A stretch of 64,000 nt of DNA from contig OX326959.1 of the NCBI GenBank assembly GCA_946800325.1, forward strand, positions 51,218,784 through 51,282,783, given 5' to 3'. Below the pieces are notes generated by a model. It saw only the letters and a program-made list of their open reading frames with translations, searched no databases and was not told the origin of the DNA. The stretch comes from Luzula sylvatica (lineage: Eukaryota > Streptophyta > Magnoliopsida > Poales > Juncaceae). The translations under genes were made by a program, and so were the position numbers. Below are positions 1-12,492 of this stretch, in pieces; positions within the stretch are counted from its first letter, which is position 1; the number at the start of each line of letters is the position of its first letter.

Positions 1-2916
1 TAAAGTCTAACCCCTTCAAAAAAAGTCAATTATCATATTTTCATAAAAATGTGAAAATTGAAGTGTAACACGGATAAAATACTCAATTTTTATGTTCTCT
101 TGAAAATAATCCGTAATAGAAGACTAACACACCCAAATTTCAAAATTTTCAGAAAAATTCTTGAAAATGCAAAAAGTGAAGTCTAACACCTTCAAAAATA
201 GTCAATTATCATATTTTCTTAAAAAAAATTTAATTGTTGTGTAACACGAGCCAAATACTAAATTTTTTATATTTTCATGAAAATACTCTGGAATAGAAGA
301 CTAACACACACAAAGTGAAGTCTAACTCCTTAAAAAAAGTGAATTATTATTTTTTCTTCAAAATGTCTTAATTGAAGTGTAACACGAGCAAAATACTCAA
401 TTTTTATGTTGTCTTGAAAATACCTCGTAATAGAAGACTAACACACACCAATTTCAATTTTTTATAAAATTTGTTGTAAATGCAAAAATTGAAGTCTAAC
501 ACCTTAAAAAAAAATCAATTATCATAATTTCGTAAAAATGTTAAAATTGAAGTGTAAGACGGATGAAATACTCAATTTTTATGTTGTCTTGAAAATACTC
601 CGTAATAGAAGACTAACATACAAAATTTTCAAAATTTTCAGAAAAATTCTTGAAAATGCAAAAAGTGAAGTCTAACACCTTAAAAAAAATTCAATTATCA
701 TATATTCATAAAAAATTTAGAATTGTAGTGTAACACGAGCTAAATACTGAATTGTTTATGTTTTCGTGAAAATACTCCGTAATAGAAGACTAACACACAC
801 AAATTTCAAAAATTTCAAAAAATTTCTTGAAAATGCCAAAAGTGAAGTTTAACACCTGAAAAAAAAGTGAATTATTATTTTTTCTTCAAAATGTCTTAAT
901 TGAAGTATAACACGAGCAAAATACTCAATTTTCATGTTGTCTTGAAAATACTCCGTAATAGAAGACTAACACACACCAATTTCAATTTTTTAAAAAAATT
1001 GTCGAAAATGCAAAAATTGAAGTCTAACCGATTCAAAAAAAGTCAATTATCATATTTTCGTAAAAATGTTAAAATTGAAGTGTAACACGGATAATATACT
1101 CAATTTTTATGTTGTCTTGAAAATACTCCGTAATAGAAGACTAACACACACAAATTTCAAAATTTTCATAAAATTTTTTGAAAATGCAAAAAGTGAAGTC
1201 TAACACCTTAAAAAAAAAGTCAATTATCATATACTCTTAAAAAAATTTTAATTGTTGTGTAACACGAGCTAAATACTCAATTTTTTATGTTTTTTTGTGA
1301 AAATAATCCGTAATAGGAGACTAACACACACAAATTTCAAAAATTTGAAGAAATTTCATGAAAATGCCAAAAGTGAAGTCTAACACCTTAAAAAAAAGTG
1401 AATTATTATTTTTTCTTCAAAATGTCTTAATTGAAGTATAACACGAGCAAAATACTCAATTTTTATGTTGTCTTGAAAATACTCCGTAATAGAAGACTAA
1501 CACACACCAATTTCAATTTTTAAAAAAATTTGTCGAAAATGCAAAAATTGAAGTCTAACCCCTTCAAAAAAAGTCTATTATCATATTTTCGTAAAAATGT
1601 TAAAATTGAAGTGTAACACGGATAAAATACTCAATTTTTATGTTGTCTTGAAAATACTTCGTAATATAAGACTAACACACACAAATTGCAAAATTTTAAG
1701 AAAAATTCATGAAAATGCAAAAAGTGAAGTCTAACACCTTAAAAAAAAGTTAATTGTTATTTTTTCCTAAAATGTCTTAATTGAAGTGTAACACGAGCAA
1801 AATACTCAATTTTTATGTTGTCATGAAAATACTCCGTAATAGAAGACTAACACACACCGTTTTCAATTTTTTTAAAAATTTGTCGAAAATGCAAAAATTG
1901 AAGTCTAACACCTTAAAAAAAGTGGTGTAACACGGATAAAATACTCAATTTTTATGTTGTCTTGAAAATACTCCATAATAGAAGATTAACACACACAAAT
2001 TTCAAAATTTTAAGAAAAATTCTTCAAGATGCAAAATGTGAAGTCTAACACCTTCAAAAATAGTCAATTATCATATTTTCTTAAAAAATTTTGAATGGTT
2101 GTGTAACACGAGCTAAATACTAAATTTTTTATGTTTTCGTGAAAATACTCCGTAATAGAAGACACACACACACAAATTTCAAAAAATTACAAAAATTTCT
2201 TGAAAATGCCAAAAGTGAAGTCTCACCTTAAAAAAAGTGAATTGTTATTTTTTCTTCAAAATGTCTTAATTGAAGTATAACACGAGAAAAATACTCAATT
2301 TTTATGTTGTCTTGAAAATACTACGTAATAGAAGACTAACACACACCAATTACAATTTTTTAAAAAATTTGTTGAAAATTCAAAAATTGAAGTCTGACCC
2401 GTTCAAAAAAAGTCAATTATCATAATTTTGTAAAAATGTTAAAATTGAAGTGTAACACGGATAAAATACTCAATTTGTATGTTGTCTTGAAAATACTCCG
2501 TAATAGAAGACTAACACACACAAATTTCAAAATTTTAAGAACAATTCTTGAAAATGCAAAATGTGATGTCAAACACCTTCAAAAAATGTCAATAATCATA
2601 TTTTCTAAAAAAAAATTTAATTGTCGTGTAACACGAGCTAAATGCTAAATTTTTTATGTTTTCGTGAAAATACTCCGTAATAGAAGACTAACACACACGA
2701 ATTTCAAAAAATTTACAAACTTTCTTGAAAATGTCAAAAGTGAAGTCTAACACCTTAAAAATATGTGAATTATTATTTTTTTCTTCAAAATGTCTTAATT
2801 GAAGTGTAACACGAGCAAAATACTCAATTTTTCTGTTGTTTTGAAAATACTACGTAATAGAAGACTAACACACACCAATTTCAATTTTTTAAAAAATTTG
2901 TTGAAAGTGCAAAAAT
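1..2916. repeat. HOR copy 1 (17 monomers)
   Basis: The sequence at position 1 recurs at 2917, 5835, 8749, 9590, 12493, 15409, 16463 and 19380. This copy is 2,916 bp and has 17 monomers. The C monomer at 241 has lost 38 bp after its ACACACACAAA. The A monomer at 1788 has lost about 36 bp before the next GTGTAACACGG. A C monomer is missing between 1613 and 1788. Confidence 0.93.
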
Positions 2917-5834
2917 TAAAGTCTAACCCCTTCAAAAAAAGTCAATTATCATATTTTCATAAAAATGTGAAAATTGAAGTGTAACACGGATAAAATACTC
3001 AATTTTTATGTTCTCTTGAAAATAATCCGTAATAGAAGACTAACACACCCAAATTTCAAAATTTTCAGAAAAATTCTTGAAAATGCAAAAAGTGAAGTCT
3101 AACACCTTCAAAAATAGTCAATTATCATATTTTCTTAAAAAAAATTTAATTGTTGTGTAACACGAGCCAAATACTAAATTTTTTATATTTTCATGAAAAT
3201 ACTCTGGAATAGAAGACTAACACACACAAAGTGAAGTCTAACTCCTTAAAAAAAGTGGATTATTATTTTTTCTTCAAAATGTCTTAATTGAAGTGTAACA
3301 CGAGCAAAATACTCAATTTTTATGTTGTCTTGAAAATACCTCGTAATAGAAGACTAACACACACCAATTTCAATTTTTTATAAAATTTGTTGTAAATGCA
3401 AAAATTGAAGTCTAACACCTTAAAAAAAAATCAATTATCATAATTTCGTAAAAATGTTAAAATTGAAGTGTAAGACGGATGAAATACTCAATTTTTATGT
3501 TGTCTTGAAAATACTCCGTAATAGAAGACTAACATACAAAATTTTCAAAATTTTCAGAAAAATTCTTGAAAATGCAAAAAGTGAAGTCTAACACCTTAAA
3601 AAAAATTCAATTATCATATATTCATAAAAAATTTAGAATTGTAGTGTAACACGAGCTAAATACTCAATTGTTTATGTTTTCGTGAAAATACTCCGTAATA
3701 GAAGACTAACACACACAAATTTCAAAAATTTCAAAAAATTTCTTGAAAATGCCAAAAGTGAAGTTTAACACCTGAAAAAAAAGTGAATTATTATTTTTTC
3801 TTCAAAATGTCTTAATTGAAGTATAACACGAGCAAAATACTCAATTTTCATGTTGTCTTGAAAATACTCCGTAATAGAAGACTAACACACACCAATTTCA
3901 ATTTTTTAAAAAAATTGTCGAAAATGCAAAAATTGAAGTCTAACCGATTCAAAAAAAGTCAATTATCATATTTTCGTAAAAATGTTAAAATTGAAGTGTA
4001 ACACGGATAATATACTCAATTTTTATGTTGTCTTGAAAATACTCCGTAATAGAAGACTAACACACACAAATTTCAAAATTTTCATAAAAATTTTTGAAAA
4101 TGCAAAAAGTGAAGTCTAACACCTTAAAAAAAAAGTCAATTATCATATACTCTTAAAAAAAATTTTATTGTTGTGTAACACTAGCTAAATACTCAATTTT
4201 TTATGTTTTTTTGTGAAAATAATCCGTAATAGGAGACTAACACACACAAATTTCAAAAATTTGAAGAAATTTCATGAAAATGCCAAAAGTGAAGTCTAAC
4301 ACCTTAAAAAAAAGTGAATTATTATTTTTTCTTCAAAATGTCTTAATTGAAGTATAACACGAGCAAAATACTCAATTTTTATGTTGTCTTGAAAATACTC
4401 CGTAATAGAAGACTAACACACACCAATTTCAATTTTTAAAAAAATTTGTCGAAAATGCTAAAATTGAAGTCTAACCCCTTCAAAAAAAAGTCTATTATCA
4501 TATTTTCGTAAAAATGTTAAAATTGAAGTGTAACACGGATAAAATACTCAATTTTTATGTTGTCTTGAAAATACTCCGTAATATAAGACTAACACACACA
4601 AATTGCAAAATTTTAAGAAAAATTCTTGAAAATGCAAAAAGTGAAGTCTAACACATTAAAAAAAAGTTAATTGTTATTTTTTCTTCAAAATGTCTTAATT
4701 GAAGTGTAACACGAGCAAAATACTCAATTTTTATGTTGTCATGAAAATACTCCGTAATAGAAGACTAACACACACCGTTTTCAATTTTTTAAAAAATTTG
4801 TCGAAAATGCAAAAATTGAAGTCTAACACCTTAAAAAAAGTGGTGTAACACGGATAAAATACTCAATTTTTATGTTGTCTTGAAAATACTCCATAATAGA
4901 AGATTAACACACACAAATTTCAAAATTTTAAGAAAAATTCTTGAAAATGCAAAATGTGAAGTCTAACACCTTCAAAAAAAGTCAATTATCATATTTTCTT
5001 AAAAAATTTTGAATTGTTGTGTAACACGAGCTAAATACTAAATTTTTTATGTTTTCGTGAAAATACTCCGTAATAGAAGACACACACACACAAATTTCAA
5101 AAAATTTCAAAAATTTCTTGGAAATGCCAAAAGTGAAGTCTCACCTTAAAAAAAGTGAATTGTTATTTTTTCTTCAAAATGTCTTAATTGAAGTATAACA
5201 CGAGAAAAATACTCAATTTTTATGTTGTCTTGAAAATACTACGTAATAGAAGACTAACACACACCAATTACAATTTTTTAAAAAATTTGTTGAAAATGCA
5301 AAAATTGAAGTCTGACCCGTTCAAAAAAAGTCAATTATCATAATTTTGTAAAAATGTTAAAATTGAAGTGTAACACGGATTAAATACTCAATTTGTATGT
5401 TGTCTTGAAAATACTCCGTAATAGAAGACTAACACACAGAAATTTCAAAATTTTAAGAACAATTCTTGAAAATGCAAAATGTGATGTCAAACACCTTCAA
5501 AAAATGTCAATAATCATATTTTCTAAAAAAAATTTTAATTGTCGTGTAACACGAGCTAAATGCTAAATTTTTTATGTTTTCGTGAAAATACTCCGTAATA
5601 GAAGACTAACACACACGAATTTCAAAAAATTTAAAAACTTTCTTGAAAATGCCAAAAGTGAAGTCTAACACCTTAAAAATATGTGAATTATTATTTTTTT
5701 CTTCAAAATGTCTTAATTGAAGTGTAACACGAGCAAAATACTCAATTTTTCTGTTGTTTTGAAAATACTACGTAATAGAAGACTAACACACACCAATTTC
5801 AATTTTTTAAAAAATTTGTTGAAAATGCAAAAAT
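2917..5834. repeat. HOR copy 2
   Basis: This copy is 2,918 bp. It matches copy 1 along its length with scattered substitutions and 1-2 bp homopolymer changes. The same two shortened monomers and the same missing C are present. Confidence 0.93.
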
Positions 5835-8748
5835 TAAAGTCTAACCCCTTCAAAAAAAGTCAATTATCATATTTTCATAAAAATGTGAAAATTGAAGTGT
5901 AACACGGATAAAATACTCAATTTTTATGTTCTCTTGAAAATAATCCGTAATAGAAGACTAACACACCGAAATTTCAAAATTTTCAGAAAAATTCTTGAAA
6001 ATGCAAAAAGTGAAGTCTAACACCTTCAAAAATAGTCAATTATCATATTTTCTTAAAAAAAATTTAATTGTTGTGTAACACGAGCCAAATACTAAATTTT
6101 TTATATTTTCGTGAAAATACTCCGGAGTAGAAGACTAACACACACAAAGTGAAGTCTAACTCCTTAAAAAAAGTGAATTATTATTTTTTCTTCAAAATGT
6201 CTTAATTGAAGTGTAACACGAGCAAAATACTCAATTTTTATGTTGTCTTGAAAATACCTCGTAATAGAAGACTAACACACACCAATTTCAATTTTTTATA
6301 AAATTTGTTGTAAATGCAAAAATTGAAGTCTAACACCTTCAAAAAAAATCAATTATCATAATTTCGTAAAAATGTGAAAATTGAAGTGTAAGACGAATGA
6401 AATACTCAATTTTTATGTTGTCTTCAAAATACTCCGTAATAGAAGACTAACACACAAAATTTTCAAAATTTTCAGAAAAATTCTTGAAAATGCAAAAAGT
6501 CAAGTCTAACACCTTAAAAAAAGGTCAATTATCATATATTCATAAAAAATTTAGAATTGTAGTGTAACACGAGCTAAATACTCAATTGTTTATGTTTTCG
6601 TGAAAATACTCCGTAATAGAAGACTAACACACACAAATTTCAAAAATTTCAAAAAATTTCTTGAAAATGCCAAAAGTGAAGTTTAACACCTTAAAAAAAA
6701 GTGAATTATTATTTTTTCTTCAAAATGTCTTAATTGAAGTATAACACGAGCAAAATACTCAATTTTCATGTTGTCTTGAAAATACTCCGTAATAGAAGAC
6801 TAACACACACCAATTTCAATTTTTTAAAAAAATTGTCGAAAATGCAAAAATTGAAGTCTAACCGATTCAAAAAAAGTCAATTATCATATTTTCATAAAAA
6901 TGTTAAAATTGAAGTGTAACACGGATAATATACTCAATTTTTATGTTGTCTTGAAAATACTCCGTAATAGAAGACTAACACACACAAATTTCAAAATTTT
7001 CATAAAAATTTTTGAAAATGCAAAAAGTGAAGTCTAACACCTTCAAAAAAAAGTCAATTATCATATAATCTTAAAAAAGTTTTAATTGTTGTGTAACACG
7101 AGCTAAATACTCAATTTTTTATGTTTTTTGTGAAAATAATCCGTAATAGGAGACTAACACACACAAATTTCAAAAATTTCAAGAAATTTCATGAAAATGC
7201 CAAAAGTGAAGTCTAACACCTTAAAAAAAGTGAATTATTATTTTTTCTTCAAAATGTCTTAATTGAAGTATAACACGAGCAAAATACTCAATTTTTATGT
7301 TGTCTTGAAAATACTCCGTAATAGAAGACTAACACACACCAATTTCAATTTTTAAAAAAATTTGTCGAAAATGCAAAAATTGAAGTCTAACCCTTTCAAA
7401 AAAAGTCTATTATCATATTTTCGTAAAAATGTTAAAATTGAAGTGTAACATGGATAAAATACTCAATTTTTATGTTGTCTTGAAAATACTCCGTAATATA
7501 AGACTAACACACACAAATTGCAAAATTTTAAGAAAAATTCTTGAAAATGCAAAAAGTGAAGTCTAACACCTTAAAAAAAGTTAATTGTTATTTTTTCTTC
7601 AAAATGTCTTAATTGAAGTGTAACACGAGCAAAATACTCAATTTTTATGTTGTCATGAAAATACTCCGTAATAGAAGACTAACACACAACGTTTTCAATT
7701 TTTTAAAAAATTTGTCGAAAATGCAAAAATTGAAGTCTAACACCTTAAAAAAAGTGGTGTAACACGGATAAAATACTCAATTTTTATGTTGTCTTGAAAA
7801 TACTCCGTAATAGAAGATTAACACACACAAATTTCAAAATTTTAAGAAAAATTCTTGAAAATGCAAAATGTGAAGTCTAACACCTTCAAAAATAGTCAAT
7901 TATCATATTTTCTTAAAAAATTTTGAATGGTTGTGTAACACGAGCTAAATAACAAATTTTTTATGTTTTCGTGAAAATACTCCGTAATAGAAGACACACA
8001 CACACAAATTTCAAAAAATTTCAAAAATTTCTTGGAAATGCCAAAAGTGAAGTCTCACCTTAAAAAAAGTGAATTGTTATGTTTTCTTCAAAATGTCTTA
8101 ATTGAAGTATAACACGAGAAAAATACTCCATTTTTATGTTGTCTTGAAAATACTACGTAATAGAAGACTAACACACACCAATTACAATTTTTTAAAAAAT
8201 TAGTTGAAAATGCAAAAATTGAAGTCTCACCGGTTCAAAAAAAGTCAATTATCATAATTTTGTAAAAATATTAAAATTGAAGTGTAACACGGATAAAATA
8301 CTCAATTTGTATGTTGTCTTGAAAATACTCCGTAATAGAAGACTAACACAAACAAATTTCAAAATTTTAAGAACAATTCTTGAAAATGCAAAAAGTGATG
8401 TCAAACACCTTCAAAAAATGTCAATAATCATATTTTCTAAAAAAAATTTTAATTGTCGTGTAACACGAGCTAAATGCTAAATTTTTTATGTTTTCGTGAA
8501 AATACTCCGTAATAGAAGACTAACACACACGAATTTCAAAAAATTTAAAAACTTTCTTGAAAATGCCAAATGTGAAGTCTAACACCTTAAAAATTTGTGA
8601 ATTATTATTTTTTTCTTCAAAATGTCTTAATTGAAGTGTAACACGAGCAAAATACTCAATTTTTCTGTTGTTTTGAAAATACTACGTAATAGAAGACTAA
8701 CACACACCAATTTCAATTTTTTAAAAAATTTGTTGAAAATGCAAAAAT
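5835..8748. repeat. HOR copy 3
   Basis: This copy is 2,914 bp and has the same monomer order as copies 1 and 2. It shares small variants with copies 4 and 5, for example ACACACCGAAATTTC near 5964, 8877 and 9718, and CCGGAGTAGAAG near 6122, 9037 and 9878. The right-hand copies are therefore closer relatives of each other. Confidence 0.92.
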
Positions 8749-9589
8749 TAAAGTCTAACCCCTTCAAAAAAAGTCAATTATCATATTTTCATAAAAATGT
8801 GAAAATTGAAGTGTAACACGGATAAAATACTCAATTTTTATGTTCTCTTGAAAATAATCCGTAATAGAAGACTAACACACCGAAATTTCAAAATTTTCAG
8901 AAAAATTCTTGAAAATGCAAAAAGTGAAGTCTAACACCTTCAAAAATAGTCAATTATCATATTTTCTTAAAAAAAATTTAATTGTTGTGTAACACGAGCC
9001 AAATACTAAATTTTTTATATTTTCGTGAAAATACTCCGGAGTAGAAGACTAACACACACAAAGTGAAGTCTAACTCCTTAAAAAAAGTGAATTATTATTT
9101 TTTCTTCAAAATGTCTTAATTGAAGTGTAACACGAGCAAAATACTCAATTTTTATGTTGTCTTGAAAATACCTCGTAATAGAAGACTAACACACACCAAT
9201 TTCAATTTTTTATAAAATTTGTTGTAAATGCAAAAATTGAAGTCTAACACCTTCAAAAAAAATCAATTATCATAATTTCGTAAAAATGTGAAAATTGAAG
9301 TGTAAGACGGATGAAATACTCAATTTTTATGTTTTCGTGAAAATACTCCGTAATAGAAGACTAACACACACGAATTTCAAAAAATTTAAAAACTTTCTTG
9401 AAAATGCCAAAAGTGAAGTCTAACACCTTAAAAATATGTGAATTATTATTTTTTTCTTCAAAATGTCTTAATTGAAGTGTAACACGAGCAAAATACTCAA
9501 TTTTTCTGTTGTTTTGAAAATACTACGTAATAGAAGACTAACACACACCAATTTCAATTTTTTAAAAAATTTGTTGAAAATGCAAAAAT
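8749..9589. repeat. HOR copy 4, internally deleted (841 bp)
   Basis: The copy follows the normal order to the B monomer with GTAAGACGGATGAAATAC (about 9302). At about 9325-9340 it then jumps to the late C monomer, recognised by GTTTTCGTGAAAATACTCC followed by ACACACGAATTTC. About 2.07 kb, or roughly 12 monomers, are missing. Because the join is in register inside homologous monomers, unequal exchange between non-equivalent monomers explains it well. Confidence 0.88.
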
Positions 9590-12492
9590 TAAAGTCTAAC
9601 CCCTTCAAAAAAAGTCAATTATCATATTTTCATAAAAATGTGAAAATTGAAGTGTAACACGGATAAAATACTCAATTTTTATATTCTCTTGAAAATAATC
9701 CGTAATAGAAGACTAACACACCGAAATTTCAAAATTTTCAGAAAAATTCTTGAAAATGCAAAAAGTGAAGTCTAACACCTTCAAAAATAGTCAATTATCA
9801 TATTTTCTTAAAAAAAATTTAATTGTTGTGTAACACGAGCCAAATACTAAATTTTTTATATTTTCGTGAAAATACTCCGGAGTAGAAGACTAACACACAC
9901 AAAGTGAAGTCTAACTCCTTAAAAAAAGTGAATTATTATTTTTTCTTCAAAATGTCTTAATTGAAGTGTAACACGAGCAAAATACTCAATTTTTATGTTG
10001 TCTTGAAAATACCTCGTAATAGAAGACTAACACACACCAATTTCAATTTTTTATAAAATTTGTTGTAAATGCAAAAATTGAAGTCTAACACCTTCAAAAA
10101 AAATCAATTATCATAATTTCGTAAAAATGTGAAAATTGAAGTGTAAGACGGATGAAATACTCAATTTTTATGTTGTCTTGAAAATACTCCGTAATAGAAG
10201 ACTAACACACAAAATTTTCAAAATTTTCAGAAAAATTCTTGAAAATGCAAAAAGTCAAGTCTAACACCTTAAAAAAAGGTCAATTATCATATATTCATAA
10301 AAAATTTAGAATTGTAGTGTAACACGAGCTAAATACTCAATTGTTTATGTTTTCGTGAAAATACTCCGTAATAGAAGACTAACACACACAAATTTCAAAA
10401 ATTTCAAAAAATTTCTTGAAAATGCCAAAAGTGAAGTTTAACACCTTAAAAAAAAGTGAATTATTATTTTTTCTTCAAAATGTCTTAATTGAAGTATAAC
10501 ACGAGCAAAATACTCAATTTTCATGTTGTCTTGAAAATACTCCGTAATAGAAGACTAACACACACCAATTTCAATTTTTTAAAAAAATTGTCGAAAATGC
10601 AAAAATTGAAGTCTAACCGATTCAAAAAAAGTCAATTATCATATTTTCATAAAAATGTTAAAATTGAAGTGTAACACGGATAATATACTCAATTTTTATG
10701 TTGTCTTGAAAATACTCCGTAATAGAAGACTAACACACACAAATTTCAAAATTTTCATAAAAATTTTTGAAAATGCAAAAAGTGAAGTCTAACACCTTCA
10801 AAAAAAAGTCAATTATCATATAATCTTAAAAAAGTTTTAATTGTTGTGTAACACGAGCTAAATACTCAATTTTTTATGTTTTTTGTGAAAATAGTCCGTA
10901 ATAGGAGACTAACACACACAAATTTCAAAAATTTCAAGAAATTTCATGAAAATGCCAAAAGTGAAGTCTAACACCTTAAAAAAAGTGAATTATTATTTTT
11001 TCTTCAAAATGTCTTAATTGAAGTATAACACGAGCAAAATACTCAATTTTTATGTTGTCTTGAAAATACTCCGTAATAGAAGACTAACACACACCAATTT
11101 CAATTTTTAAAAAAATTTGTCGAAAATTGAAAAATTGAAGTCTAACCCTTTCAAAAAAAGTCTATTATCATATTTTCGTAAAAATGTTAAAATTGAAGTG
11201 TAACATGGATAAAATACTCAATTTTTATGTTGTCTTGAAAATACTCCATAATATAAGACTAACACACACAAATTGCAAAATTTTAAGAAAAATTCTTGAA
11301 AATGCAAAAAGTGAAGTCTAACACCTTAAAAAAAGTTAATTGTTATTTTTTCTTCAAAATGTCTTAATTGAAGTGTAACACGAGCAAAATACTCAATTTT
11401 TATGTTGTCATGAAAATACTCCGTAATAGAAGACTAACACACACCGTTTTCAATTTTTTAAAAAATTTGTCGAAAATGCAAAAATTGAAGTCTAACACCT
11501 TAAAAAAAGTGGTGTAACACGGATAAAATACTCAATTTTTATGTTGTCTTGAAAATACTCCGTAATAGAAGATTAACACACACAAATTTCAAAATTTTAA
11601 GAAAAATTCTTGAAAATGCAAAATGTGAAGTCTAACACCTTCAAAAATAGTCAATTATCATATTTTCTTAAAAAATTTTGAATGGTTGTGTAACACGAGC
11701 TAAATAACAAATTTTTTATGTTTTCGTGAAAATACTCCGTAATAGAAGACACACACACACAAATTTCAAAAATTTCTTGGAAATGCCAAAAGTGAAGTCT
11801 CACCTTAAAAAAAGTGAATTGTTATTTTTTCTTCAAAATGTCTTAATTGAAGTATAACACGAGAAAAATACTCCATTTTTATGTTGTCTTGAAAATACTA
11901 CGTAATAGAAGACTAACACACACCAATTACAATTTTTTAAAAAATTAGTTGAAAATGCAAAAATTGAAGTCTAACCCGTTCAAAAAAAGTCAATTATCAT
12001 AATTTTGTAAAAATGTTAAAATTGAAGTGTAACACGGATAAAATACTCAATTTGTATGTTGTCTTGAAAATACTCCGTAATAGAAGACTAACACAAACAA
12101 ATTTCAAAATTTTAAGAACAATTCTTGAAAATGCAAAAAGTGATGTCAAACACCTTCAAAAAATGTCAATAATCATATTTTCTAAAAAACATTTTAATTG
12201 TCGTGTAACACGAGCTAAATGCTAAATTTTTTATGTTTTCGTGAAAATACTCCGTAATAGAAGACTAACACACACGAATTTCAAAAAATTTAAAAACTTT
12301 CTTGAAAATGCCAAAAGTGAAGTCTAACACCTTAAAAATATGTGAATTATTATTTTTTCTTCAAAATGTCTTAATTGAAGTGTAACACGAGCAAAATACT
12401 CAATTTTTCTGTTGTTTTGAAAATACTACGTAATAGAAGACTAACACACACCAATTTCAATTTTTTAAAAAATTTGTTGAAAATGCAAAAAT
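9590..12492. repeat. HOR copy 5
   Basis: This copy is 2,903 bp with the standard monomer order. It is slightly shorter than the others because of small deletions, for example near 11761, where the AAATTTCAAAAAATTTC stretch of a C monomer is shortened. Confidence 0.92.
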
